Below are positions 54,827-63,283 of a DNA stretch of 64,000 nucleotides, piece after piece (the first letter of the stretch is position 1; each line of letters begins with the position of its first letter). The notes beneath the pieces are model-generated. The model saw nothing but the letters and a program-made list of their open reading frames with translations. It was not told where the DNA came from and searched no databases. Source of the stretch: Anaerolineales bacterium (GTDB lineage Bacteria; Chloroflexota; Anaerolineae; Anaerolineales; Villigracilaceae); contig CP129481.1 of assembly GCA_030583905.1 (NCBI GenBank), positions 558,001-622,000 of the forward strand, written 5' to 3'. Both the position numbers and the translations under genes were made by a program.

Positions 54827-55927
54827 ATGACACAATACTTTGCAGTCATCGGCGCGGGACACGGCGGGAAGGCAATGGCGGCGCATCTCGCATTGATGGG
54901 ATTCAAGGTCTCTCTGTATAACCGCACACCCGAAAACATAGAAGTCATAAAAAAACGCGGCGGCATCGAACTGGACGGCGGCGAAGGCGCACCGCACGGG
55001 TTTGGCAAACTGGCATTGGTCACATCCAATATGGCGGAAGCGATCAAAAATGCGGAAGTCATCATGATCGTCCTGCCTTCATCTGCCCATGCGGAAGTCG
55101 CCGCGACCATGTCTCCGCATCTCGTAGACGGGCAGATCGTCATCCTGCATCCGGGACGAACCTGCGGTGCCCTCGAATTCTCGAAGGTCGTCCGCGACAG
55201 CGGCTGTACGGCGGATGTCACCATCGCCGAAGCCGAGACGTTCATCTACGCTTCACGTTCGGATGGTCCCGCCGCGTCACGTATCTTCCGCGTCAAGGAG
55301 GCATTGCCGCTGGCGGCGCTTCCTGCCACGCGCACACAACTGGTGCTGGATGCCATCAAGGATGCGTATCCGCAGTTCTTCGATGGCGTGGACGTGTTGC
55401 ATACCAGTTTGAATAATATGGGCGCGATTTTCCATCCCGCACTAACGCTGCTCAACGCCGGCTGGATCGAAGCCACACACGGCGATTACCAGTTCTACAT
55501 CGACGGCGTGACCCCGTCCGTGGCACGCATGTTGGAAGTGCTCGACCGCGAACGCGTGACCGTTGCTTCGGCGTTGGGCATCCGTGCGCGGACGGCGCTC
55601 GAATGGCTGAAACTCGCCTATGACACCACCGGCGCGGACTTGCACGAAGCGATCCACAACCAGCCGGGCTATTACGGCATCAAGGCGCCGCCGACGTTGA
55701 ACCATCGTTACATCTTTGAAGAAATTCCCATGAGTTTGGTGCCGATCGCTTCTTTGGCGAACCGCTTTGGCGTCTCGGTGCGCGGTATCGAGAGCATCAT
55801 CCGCATCGGCAGCATCATCCATCGCACCGATTACTGGCGGCGCGGAAGAACCGTGGAAAAACTTGGCATCCAAAATTGGAGCGTCAGCGAACTGACGCGC
55901 TTCGTGCAGGAAGGCGTGATCGAATAA
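54827..55927 (+). CDS. Opine/octopine-type NAD(P)-dependent dehydrogenase
   Basis: The 366-residue product has an N-terminal Rossmann domain (VIGAGHGGKAMAAHLALMG) and a C-terminal helical domain of the octopine/nopaline dehydrogenase family. Conserved marks are HTSLNNMGAIFHPALTLLNAG, with the catalytic-site His, and NQPGYYGIKAPPTLNHRYI. The family reductively condenses an amino acid with a 2-oxo acid. It lies 26 bp after the B12 gene with an AAGGAG site, so the genes are co-transcribed. Confidence 0.9.
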   Translation: MTQYFAVIGAGHGGKAMAAHLALMGFKVSLYNRTPENIEVIKKRGGIELDGGEGAPHGFGKLALVTSNMAEAIKNAEVIMIVLPSSAHAEVAATMSPHLVDGQIVILHPGRTCGALEFSKVVRDSGCTADVTIAEAETFIYASRSDGPAASRIFRVKEALPLAALPATRTQLVLDAIKDAYPQFFDGVDVLHTSLNNMGAIFHPALTLLNAGWIEATHGDYQFYIDGVTPSVARMLEVLDRERVTVASALGIRARTALEWLKLAYDTTGADLHEAIHNQPGYYGIKAPPTLNHRYIFEEIPMSLVPIASLANRFGVSVRGIESIIRIGSIIHRTDYWRRGRTVEKLGIQNWSVSELTRFVQEGVIE

Positions 55928-55940
55928 CCAGTTGGTGACC

Positions 55941-55968
55941 AGACTTCGGAAGCAAACTTCCGAAGTCT
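55941..55968. other. 12-bp hairpin between opine dehydrogenase gene and asnB
   Basis: AGACTTCGGAAG and CTTCCGAAGTCT pair across CAAA. No T-run follows, so it is more likely an RNA stability or processing element than a terminator. Confidence 0.6.
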
Positions 55969-56008
55969 TCATGAAGGAAGTAAATCAAAAAAAACAAGGA
56001 GTTAAATT

Positions 56009-57502
56009 ATGTGTGGAATCGCTGGCGTATTACGTCAACCAGCAAATGGAAACGTCAAATCCATGATCGAAAAACTCTCGCACCGCGGACCCGATGGAAG
56101 CGGTGTACAGAAGCTGAAGCATGCCTCCATCGGACACGCACGACTTGCCATTTTGGATGTCGAGGGCGGACATCAACCCATGCAATACGAAGACACGTGG
56201 ATCGCCTTCAACGGCGAGATCTACAACTACCGCAAACTGCAAGCCAAATATCTTTCAGGCGTCGCCCTGAACACAACTTCGGATACTGAGGTGCTGTTGC
56301 ACCTTTATAAAAAGTTCGGACCCGAATTCGTGAAACTGCTCGACGGCATGTTTGCCTTCGTCATTTATCAGAATGGGGAATTCCTGCTGGCGCGCGATCC
56401 GCTCGGCATCAAACCGCTCTATCTCGGCTTTGGCGAGGATGGCAATCAGATGTACTTCGCATCCGAGATCAAAGCCTTCGAGGGGAAAGCGGACAAGGTG
56501 AAGATCTTCCCCGCAGGTCACTGGTACCATTCAAAGTCCGGGTGGAAGCGTTTTTACAGCGTCGAGAAGAGTATCAAACCGTTTGATGGAAGCGAGGCGC
56601 AATCCCTGCCGCTCATCAAATCTACGCTGCGCGAGGCGGTACACAAACGCCTGCTGGCAGATGTCCCCGTTGGCGTCAGCCTGAGTGGCGGCTTGGACAG
56701 CAGTATCGTCTCCGCGCTGGCGAGCGAAAATACGGAGCGCCTGCATTCCTTTGCCGTCGGTGTGACAGGCAGTGAGGATCTTCCCGCCGCACGCCTGATG
56801 GCGGAACACCTCAACACGCAACATCACGAGTTGGTCTACACCACGCAGGATATGGTGGACGCGCTCCCGGACGTGTTGTATTACCTTGAAACGTTCGACC
56901 CCGCACTGGTTCGCAGCGCCATCCCGAATTATTTTTTGTCGAAACTTGCCGCGGACCACGTCAAGGTCTTCCTAACGGGTGAAGGCGCGGACGAGGTTTA
57001 TGCGGGCTACGATTACTTGGCAGACTTCGACGACCCCGAAGCTTTGCAAGATGAAATGATCGAAATCACGGAAGCGCTCCACAACACGAACTTGCAGCGC
57101 GCCGACAGAATGTCCATGGCGTTTGGATTGGAAGCCCGCGTCCCTTTCCTCGACGTGAAATCTGTTTCGACCGCCCTGAGCTTTCCCGCCGAGTGGAAAA
57201 TGCACAATGGACGTGCCCCCAAGCACATCCTGCGCCAGGCGTTTGCAGACGACCTGCCCGATGAGATCGTCAACCGCCCCAAGCAGAAATTTTCCAAAGG
57301 CGCAGGCTCCTCGGACCTGATCGCGCAACTCGCCGAGGAAAAGATCCCGGACGAGGAATTCCTGTCCGAGTCCCAGCGCTTGCAAAGCGAGTGGAATTAC
57401 ACCTTGCCGAACAAGGAAGCCCTGTACTACTACAAGATCATGCAGGAACACTACGACGACCAGTGGATCTTCCCGAACATGGGGCACAGCCGGAGTTTGT
57501 AA
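56009..57502 (+). CDS. asnB: Glutamine-dependent asparagine synthetase (AsnB type)
   Basis: The 497-residue product begins MCGIAGV, with Cys2 as the glutaminase nucleophile, and has HRGPDGSG, NGEIYNY and SDTEVLL in the class II amidotransferase domain. The synthetase domain has the PP-loop SGGLDSS (226-232) and GEGADEVYAGYDYL. The length is nearer to the short AsnB form of about 500-550 residues. Position after the B12 and opine dehydrogenase genes suggests it could amidate a product of that pathway rather than only aspartate; this is inference. Confidence 0.92.
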   Translation: MCGIAGVLRQPANGNVKSMIEKLSHRGPDGSGVQKLKHASIGHARLAILDVEGGHQPMQYEDTWIAFNGEIYNYRKLQAKYLSGVALNTTSDTEVLLHLYKKFGPEFVKLLDGMFAFVIYQNGEFLLARDPLGIKPLYLGFGEDGNQMYFASEIKAFEGKADKVKIFPAGHWYHSKSGWKRFYSVEKSIKPFDGSEAQSLPLIKSTLREAVHKRLLADVPVGVSLSGGLDSSIVSALASENTERLHSFAVGVTGSEDLPAARLMAEHLNTQHHELVYTTQDMVDALPDVLYYLETFDPALVRSAIPNYFLSKLAADHVKVFLTGEGADEVYAGYDYLADFDDPEALQDEMIEITEALHNTNLQRADRMSMAFGLEARVPFLDVKSVSTALSFPAEWKMHNGRAPKHILRQAFADDLPDEIVNRPKQKFSKGAGSSDLIAQLAEEKIPDEEFLSESQRLQSEWNYTLPNKEALYYYKIMQEHYDDQWIFPNMGHSRSL

Positions 57503-57513
57503 TCCAGCAGGAA

Positions 57514-57546
57514 CTACTCTGCCGGGAGTTGCTCCCGGCAGAGTAG
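57514..57546. other. 15-bp perfect hairpin after asnB
   Basis: CTACTCTGCCGGGAG and CTCCCGGCAGAGTAG are separated by TTG. Neither strand has a T-run next to it, so it may be a weak terminator or a small palindromic element. Confidence 0.6.
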
Positions 57547-57586
57547 AATGGGGGTACAGACCGACACTCGGAAATATGGAGGCATC

Positions 57587-58168
57587 ATGGAAACATTCGA
57601 CTGGCATACCTGGGTGATCCTGCCGTTGCTCGTTTTTTTTGCGCGCGCCTTTGACGTGGCACTCGGCACCCTGCGCATCATCTTCACATCCCGCGGCAAG
57701 CGGCATCTTGCGCCGCTGCTCGGTTTTGTGGAGGTCTTCATCTGGATCAGCATCATCGCCCAGATCACACGGGGAGCAAGCAACGTCGCCGCCTACTTCG
57801 CCTACGCAGCAGGATTTGCCGCCGGGAATTATCTCGGCATGTATATCGAGAACAAACTGGCGATCGGCACGCTGGTCATCCGCGCGATCGTACCAGAGGA
57901 GATCGCAAGTCCGCTTGCGAAAACCTTGCAGGAGAAAGGCTTGGGAATGACGAGCGTCAGCGGCATGGGCTCGCACGGACCTGTGAAACTGATCTACACC
58001 ATCGTCATGCGCAAGGAACTGACGATGGCGGCGGAAGTCATAAAATCCGTGCACCCGAACGCGTTCTTCACAGTGGAGGAATTGCGTTCCGCTGAACACG
58101 GCATCTTCCTGCCATCTGCCCAGACTTCCACGCCCTTCGGGATGCTTGCAAAGCGAAAATCGAAATAA
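57587..58168 (+). CDS. UPF0316 (DUF5698/DUF2179) membrane protein
   Basis: The 193-residue product has three membrane helices (~8-25, 40-60, 65-85) with ARAFDVALGTLRIIFTSRGKR, the DUF5698 mark. A C-terminal DUF2179 domain follows (GMGSHGPVKLIYTIVMRKELTMAAEVIK), a small ferredoxin-like fold found in membrane regulators. The function is unknown. The ATG at 57587 follows GGAGG. It is 48 bp before the glycosyltransferase gene. Confidence 0.88.
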   Translation: METFDWHTWVILPLLVFFARAFDVALGTLRIIFTSRGKRHLAPLLGFVEVFIWISIIAQITRGASNVAAYFAYAAGFAAGNYLGMYIENKLAIGTLVIRAIVPEEIASPLAKTLQEKGLGMTSVSGMGSHGPVKLIYTIVMRKELTMAAEVIKSVHPNAFFTVEELRSAEHGIFLPSAQTSTPFGMLAKRKSK

Positions 58169-58215
58169 GCAGAGATCAACGTCATCGGGGATACAATACA
58201 ACCGAGGAATTAATC

Positions 58216-59436
58216 ATGAAAATTACCCTTCTTCATTATTCCGCTCCGCCGGTGGTCGGCGGCGTGGAAAGTGTCATGGATCATCACGCCCGATTGATGG
58301 CTGACGACGGTCATCAGGTACAGGTCATCGCCGGACGCGGCAGGCAGGTGGATTCGCGCATCCGCTTCGCTTCCATCCCGTTGGTTGATTCGCGGCATGC
58401 GGACATCCTGTCCATGAAGGAGGAGTTGGATCGGGGCAGAATCCCCGTCAGTTTTGAATCAACTGTCGGGAGGATCGAAGCGCTTTTATCCGAGCAGTTG
58501 ATGGATACAGATGTGCTGATCGCGCATAACGTCTGCTCATTGAACAAGAATCTCGCATTGACCGCCGCCCTGTTCAATATCAGCAAGCAGGAGAATGCTC
58601 CGCGTGTGATCCTGTGGCATCATGACCTGGCGTGGACGACGCCGCGCTACCAGCCTGAACTACATGAGGGCTATCCGTGGGATCTGCTGAAAACTGCCTG
58701 GGAAGGTGTGACGCAGGTGACCATCTCGGACATGCGGCAGGCTGAGCTGGCGGAATTGATGCGGCTGGATAAATCCAGCATCACAGTCATTCCGAACGGC
58801 GTGGATGTAAGCAAATTTCTCAAGCTCGAAGAGGATACGCAGACATATGTTGAGAAGACCGGCGTGCTGACTGCAAATCCGCTCCTGCTTTTGCCCGTGC
58901 GAATCACAACGCGGAAGAATATCGAACTGGCGTTGAAGGTGCTTGCGCAATTGCGCAAGCATTACCCGGAGGCGCAGTTGGTGGTGACCGGACCGCTCGG
59001 TCCGCACAACCCCGCCAACCTGACTTATTTTGAGAAACTGACCGCCCTGCGGAGGGAGTTGGGGCTGGGCGGCGCGGCGCATTTTCTTGCCGAGTTGACG
59101 GATGAGTACATTCCCGACGCGGTCATCTCGGATTTCTATCAATTGGCGGATGCGCTGTTCCTGCCAAGCATCGAGGAGGGGTTCGGCATTCCCATTTTGG
59201 AAGCTGGACTGGCAGGCATTCCCATTTTCTGTTCGGATATTCCGCCTCTGCGCAAATTGGGCGGGGAGTTTGGAACGTATTTTTCGCCGCAGGAAGACCC
59301 TGAAACGGTTTGCAAATTGATCCTTGAGAGACTCGAGGGGAATGCCGTGCAGGGCATGAAGGCATATGTCCGCGCGAATTATATTTGGGATAGCATATAT
59401 AAAATGAGGATCGCGCCGTTGCTCCAGGCAATTTGA
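58216..59436 (+). CDS. GT4-family glycosyltransferase
   Basis: This 406-residue GT-B retaining enzyme has an N-terminal GGVESVMDHHARLM, a central VIPNGVDVSKF and the C-terminal donor-binding EX7E region LFLPSIEEGFGIPILEAGLAG. It transfers a sugar from an NDP donor. Its place 13 bp before the glucosyl-3-phosphoglycerate synthase gene suggests a role in compatible-solute synthesis, for example adding a second sugar; the acceptor is not known from sequence. The start has a GAGG site. Confidence 0.9.
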   Translation: MKITLLHYSAPPVVGGVESVMDHHARLMADDGHQVQVIAGRGRQVDSRIRFASIPLVDSRHADILSMKEELDRGRIPVSFESTVGRIEALLSEQLMDTDVLIAHNVCSLNKNLALTAALFNISKQENAPRVILWHHDLAWTTPRYQPELHEGYPWDLLKTAWEGVTQVTISDMRQAELAELMRLDKSSITVIPNGVDVSKFLKLEEDTQTYVEKTGVLTANPLLLLPVRITTRKNIELALKVLAQLRKHYPEAQLVVTGPLGPHNPANLTYFEKLTALRRELGLGGAAHFLAELTDEYIPDAVISDFYQLADALFLPSIEEGFGIPILEAGLAGIPIFCSDIPPLRKLGGEFGTYFSPQEDPETVCKLILERLEGNAVQGMKAYVRANYIWDSIYKMRIAPLLQAI

Positions 59437-59449
59437 AAGGAAAACCACT

Positions 59450-61267
59450 GTGAACGCACCATCAAGAAATAGATTGATCTCAAAAGTGCTCGTGCCGGTT
59501 GTGCACGGCTGTCAACAGCAATCCGCCATCCATGCCGCGCATGCCATTGCAGGGGATGAAAAACTCCTGCTGGCGGGATTCATTTATGTGCCCGAGGGAC
59601 AATCGCTCAGCATGGCAACCGTCCATGCGCGGGAATTACGAAAGACGTTGAAGGGCTTATACAGGATAAAACGCAATGGGAAGTGGGCGCAGGTGCACGT
59701 TTCCCATAAGCCGTGGGATGAACTGGTGAAAGTGATCGAGGAGGAACAACCCGACCTGCTGGTGCTGGAATATCCGCATCAGTTCGAGGCGCTTCAGGTC
59801 TCGCTCTCGGAGGTGTTGACGCTCACGCCGTGCAATATCGCCATTGTGAATCAACAGGTGGGGGAGGAAATCAAGAGCGCGCTGTTGCCCATCCGCGGCG
59901 GACCGTACACGGAGCTGGCATTGCGCATCGCCCTGTCCTTGCGTGAGACCAAAGGAACGCATATCGAGTCCCTGCACCTGTATCCGCAGAACATGACCAA
60001 GGCGCAGGATGTCGCCTTCAGAGGTGCAGACCGGGTGCTGAGGAACCTGCCCGAGATCGAACGCAGCGAGATCTTCACCGATCTTCCCATCGACACCATC
60101 TTCGATGCATCAAAGAAACACGACCTTGTCATCATGGGCACCTCCGTGCGCCCCAATCAACCACCCGTCATTGGGACAGCCGGCGAAAAGATGATGCGCG
60201 AAAGCGAAAACGGCGTAATCCTGGTCAAGACAAAGCTGCTGCATGAAGTTAATCCTGCGAGCGAAGAATCGGGGCGATCCACCATCTCCGTGCTGGTGGA
60301 TAAATGGTTCGCGGAAAACACCTTCCACGGTGACGAATTCAAGGACTTGAGATATCTGGTCTCGTTAAAGGAAAAACAGGGTATCACCATCAGTCTTGCA
60401 CTGCCCGCGCTCAACGAAGAGGCAACGGTCGGCAAAGTCATCACCACCGTCCAGAACGCGTTGATGAAAGACGTGCCGCTTTTGGATGAGATCGTGCTGA
60501 TGGATTCGGATTCCACAGACCACACGCGCGAGATCGCGGATGGACTCGGCGTTCCCGTGCATATCCATCAAAAAACCCTGCCGCAATATGACGCGCGCAG
60601 GGGCAAGGGCGAAGCGCTGTGGAAAAGCCTGTATTGCACGCGCGGTGATATCATCGTTTGGATCGACACGGATATTGTCAATATCAGCCCGCATTTCGTG
60701 TACGGCTTGGTCGGTCCGCTTCTTCTCAAGCCGGAACTGAACTTCATTAAGGGCTTTTACCGCCGTCCGCTGAAAGTTGGAAACAAGATGCAGGCAGGCA
60801 GCGGCGGACGAGTCACCGAATTGACAGCGCGTCCCTTGCTCAATCTGTTCTATCCCGAATTGAGCGGCATTGTCCAGCCGCTTTCGGGCGAATACGGCGG
60901 CAGGCGCAGCGCGCTGGAACAGCTTCCCTTCTTTTCGGGATACGGCGTCGAGATCGGCTTGCTGATCGACATGTTCGAGAAGTTCGGGCTGGGCTCCATC
61001 GGACAGGTGGATCTGCAGGAACGCATCCATCACAACCAGCCGCTGGAATCGCTCAGTAAAATGTCCTTTGCCATCATTCAGGCAGTCATCCGCAAACTGG
61101 AAGAGCGCTATGACCAGAACATCCTGGAGAACGTCAACACCACGATGAAACTCATCCGCTACGGACAGGAACGCTTCTTCCTCGATGTGGATGAGGTCGC
61201 CGAACGGGAACGTCCGCCCATGATCGAGATCCCGGAATACATGAAAAAACGCATGGGAACGCCCTAA
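59450..61267 (+). CDS. gpgS: Universal-stress-protein domains fused to glucosyl-3-phosphoglycerate synthase (GT81)
   Basis: The product has 605 residues. Residues ~1-265 form two USP-like domains (KVLVPVVHG; LLPIRGGPYTELALRIALSL; DLVIMGTS). Residues ~305-600 form a GT81 GT-A domain: ISLALPALNEEATVGKVI, the metal-binding DSDSTDHT (~352-359), LPQYDARRGKGEALWKS and GSGGRVTELTARPLLN. The GT81 enzyme joins glucose from NDP-glucose to 3-phosphoglycerate, a precursor of glucosylglycerate. The start is a GTG after GAAAGGA. No dedicated phosphatase (GpgP) is seen nearby. Confidence 0.88.
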   Translation: MNAPSRNRLISKVLVPVVHGCQQQSAIHAAHAIAGDEKLLLAGFIYVPEGQSLSMATVHARELRKTLKGLYRIKRNGKWAQVHVSHKPWDELVKVIEEEQPDLLVLEYPHQFEALQVSLSEVLTLTPCNIAIVNQQVGEEIKSALLPIRGGPYTELALRIALSLRETKGTHIESLHLYPQNMTKAQDVAFRGADRVLRNLPEIERSEIFTDLPIDTIFDASKKHDLVIMGTSVRPNQPPVIGTAGEKMMRESENGVILVKTKLLHEVNPASEESGRSTISVLVDKWFAENTFHGDEFKDLRYLVSLKEKQGITISLALPALNEEATVGKVITTVQNALMKDVPLLDEIVLMDSDSTDHTREIADGLGVPVHIHQKTLPQYDARRGKGEALWKSLYCTRGDIIVWIDTDIVNISPHFVYGLVGPLLLKPELNFIKGFYRRPLKVGNKMQAGSGGRVTELTARPLLNLFYPELSGIVQPLSGEYGGRRSALEQLPFFSGYGVEIGLLIDMFEKFGLGSIGQVDLQERIHHNQPLESLSKMSFAIIQAVIRKLEERYDQNILENVNTTMKLIRYGQERFFLDVDEVAERERPPMIEIPEYMKKRMGTP

Positions 61268-61286
61268 TCATCATCCGCTTTCGCGT

Positions 61287-61292
61287 TATACT
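61287..61292 (+). promoter_or_regulatory. -10 box giving near-leaderless antiporter mRNA
   Basis: TATACT lies 6 nt before the ATG at 61299, with no ribosome site between. Confidence 0.5.
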
Positions 61293-61298
61293 ATTAAG

Positions 61299-62561
61299 AT
61301 GAGCACTTTCCTACAGCTTATCTTCCTGCTCACCATCATCCTGCTTGCAGCAAAAGTGGCAGGACGCCTGAGTATGTATTTCGGGCAGCCCTCGGTGTTG
61401 GGCGGATTGATCGCGGGCATTATTCTGGGTCCCTCCCTGCTCGATCTGCTGGGGCTTCCATTTATCGCCCACGAGCTTTCCGAGGTCATCGCGCTTTTTG
61501 GCGAACTTGGCGTATTGATGCTCATGTTCCTTGCAGGGCTGGAATTCCAACTCGAAGAACTGCGCGAGAATATGCGCGTTGCCGCCTTTGCAGGGACGAT
61601 CGGCGTGGTTGGACCTGTCTTGATGGGATGGGGGATTGGCTTGCTCTTCGGCATGACACATATCGCCTCGCTCTTCCTCGGACTGACACTTGGCGCGACC
61701 AGCGTGAGCATCTCAGCCCAGACGCTGATCGAGCTTAAAGCGTTACGCACCCGCGCAGGGTTAAGCCTGCTGGGCGCGGCGGTCTTCGACGACATCCTTA
61801 TCATCCTCCTGCTTTCGGTCTTCCTCGCCTTCACGAGCGGAGGCGGAAGCAGCGGCATGGAAATTCTGTTCATCATTTTACGGATGGCTGTCTTTGTGTC
61901 CCTTTCCTTCCTGTTCGGAATGCGCATCCTGCCCTGGATCATCCGTCAGATTGCCAGATTGCAGACCAGCCAGGGCTTGCTTGTTGCCGCACTGGTGACC
62001 ATGTTCATATTTAGCGTGGCATCGGAATACTTCGGCGGACTTGCAGCGATCACCGGCGCTTTCATTGCAGGGTTGATGCTGGCTCGCACACCCGAAAAGG
62101 AACGTATTGAATCGGGAATGCACGCACTGTCGTACGGCTTGTTCGTCCCCATCTTCTTTGTGAACATCGGCTTGTCCATTGACCTGCGTGGATTCCCCAT
62201 GCAGGCTTTACTTTTTACCGCCGCCATCGTTCTGGTGGCAATCTTTGGGAAGTGGCTCGGCGCGGGCTGGGGCGCAAAGCTGGGCGGACTCTCATTACGC
62301 GAATCCATACAGTTGGGCGCAGGCATGATCTCGCGCGGCGAGGTCGGTTTGATCGCGGCAAGCATCGGCGTCACCAGCAGCCTGATCGGCGCGACGGAAT
62401 TCTCCGCCATCGTTGTCATGGTGCTTGCCACAACGCTGGTCACGCCGCCCATTCTGCGGGCGTTGTTCGCGCGGAAAGAATTTGCGGATAGGGAACTGCA
62501 GCTCGAAACAGGACAGGTTCAGGCTTCGTCTGCAGCGCCATCGAAGGAAGATACAGCCTAA
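61299..62561 (+). CDS. CPA2-family cation:proton antiporter (Kef/NapA-like)
   Basis: This 420-residue protein has about twelve membrane helices. Marks are GQPSVLGGLIAGIILGPSLL, FGELGVLMLMFLAGLEF, GATSVSISAQTL and AAVFDDILIILLLSVF, whose DD is the ion-binding pair. It exchanges Na+ or K+ for H+ in the membrane. There is no C-terminal RCK/TrkA domain. Two small DarA-like c-di-AMP receptor genes follow at 16 and 13 bp, so they probably form one operon. Confidence 0.92.
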   Translation: MSTFLQLIFLLTIILLAAKVAGRLSMYFGQPSVLGGLIAGIILGPSLLDLLGLPFIAHELSEVIALFGELGVLMLMFLAGLEFQLEELRENMRVAAFAGTIGVVGPVLMGWGIGLLFGMTHIASLFLGLTLGATSVSISAQTLIELKALRTRAGLSLLGAAVFDDILIILLLSVFLAFTSGGGSSGMEILFIILRMAVFVSLSFLFGMRILPWIIRQIARLQTSQGLLVAALVTMFIFSVASEYFGGLAAITGAFIAGLMLARTPEKERIESGMHALSYGLFVPIFFVNIGLSIDLRGFPMQALLFTAAIVLVAIFGKWLGAGWGAKLGGLSLRESIQLGAGMISRGEVGLIAASIGVTSSLIGATEFSAIVVMVLATTLVTPPILRALFARKEFADRELQLETGQVQASSAAPSKEDTA

Positions 62562-62577
62562 CTCGGAGGTGCCAGAT

Positions 62578-62928
62578 ATGGAAACAAATTCGTCAAATCC
62601 CCCCATCCATTTGTTGTTGGTCGCTGTCGTACAGGATCAGGACCTTGAGAACGCCACGAACGCGTTGAAGAACATCGGCGCGTCGCTCACGTACCTGTCC
62701 AGCGCAGGCGGATTTTTGGGAAGGCGTAATGCCACGCTGTTGATTGGTTTGCCCGCCGAACGGGAGGCGCAGGCGCTCGCCGCCCTGCACGAAGCCTGCC
62801 GCCAGCGCGTCGAATATATGACCCTTCCGCTGGAAGGATCGCCGATGCCCATGCCATCCCCCGTCCCTGTGACGGTTGGCGGTGCGACAGTGTTCGCATT
62901 GCCTGTGGAACGGTTCGAACAGATTTAG
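62578..62928 (+). CDS. DarA/PstA-like cyclic-di-AMP receptor, divergent copy
   Basis: This 116-residue PII-like protein has LLLVAVVQDQDLENATNALKN (~13-33), the TYLSSAGGFLGRRNATLLIG stretch (~38-57), which is the c-di-AMP-binding loop of DarA, and a Pro/Met-rich C-terminal loop not found in the next gene. I use the ATG at 62578 with a GGAGG site; the open frame extends upstream over the antiporter end but is not coding. Confidence 0.82.
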   Translation: METNSSNPPIHLLLVAVVQDQDLENATNALKNIGASLTYLSSAGGFLGRRNATLLIGLPAEREAQALAALHEACRQRVEYMTLPLEGSPMPMPSPVPVTVGGATVFALPVERFEQI

Positions 62929-62941
62929 AGGAGAAGCCACC

Positions 62942-63202
62942 ATGAAAATGATGATCATCATCGTGAAAGACCATGACGCTGATACGCTCACGCAAGCCTT
63001 TACCGCCGAGAATTTCCGTGTGACGCGCGTCGCATCCACCGGCGGATTTATGCGCAGCGGTGTTGTCACCATGCTGTTGGGCGTGGATGATGTGCAGGTG
63101 GATGCCGCCATTCAGACCGTACGCAATGCGTTGCCGGTAAAAGAAGGCGAAAAACGCGCCACGCTTTTCGTTGTCCCCGTACACCATTACGAACAAGTGT
63201 AA
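62942..63202 (+). CDS. DarA/PstA-like cyclic-di-AMP receptor
   Basis: This 86-residue PII-like protein has MIIIVKDHDADTLTQAF at the N-terminus, and RVTRVASTGGFMRSGVVTML (~27-46) is the typical DarA signature that binds c-di-AMP. It is shorter than canonical DarA (~109 residues) but has the complete core. It follows its paralogue by 13 bp with an AGGAGA site. A terminator follows. Confidence 0.88.
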   Translation: MKMMIIIVKDHDADTLTQAFTAENFRVTRVASTGGFMRSGVVTMLLGVDDVQVDAAIQTVRNALPVKEGEKRATLFVVPVHHYEQV

Positions 63203-63209
63203 TCCGTCG

Positions 63210-63264
63210 AACAAAGACGCTGATCAAGAAACACTCCATTATTGGTCATCGTCTTTGTTTTGTT
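63210..63264 (+). terminator. Probable terminator after antiporter-DarA operon
   Basis: AACAAAGACG (63210-63219) pairs with CGTCTTTGTT (63250-63259), with further TGATCA/TGGTCA pairing inside, followed by TTGTTTT. Confidence 0.65.
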
Positions 63265-63283
63265 TTAACTCAGAGGAGACTTT

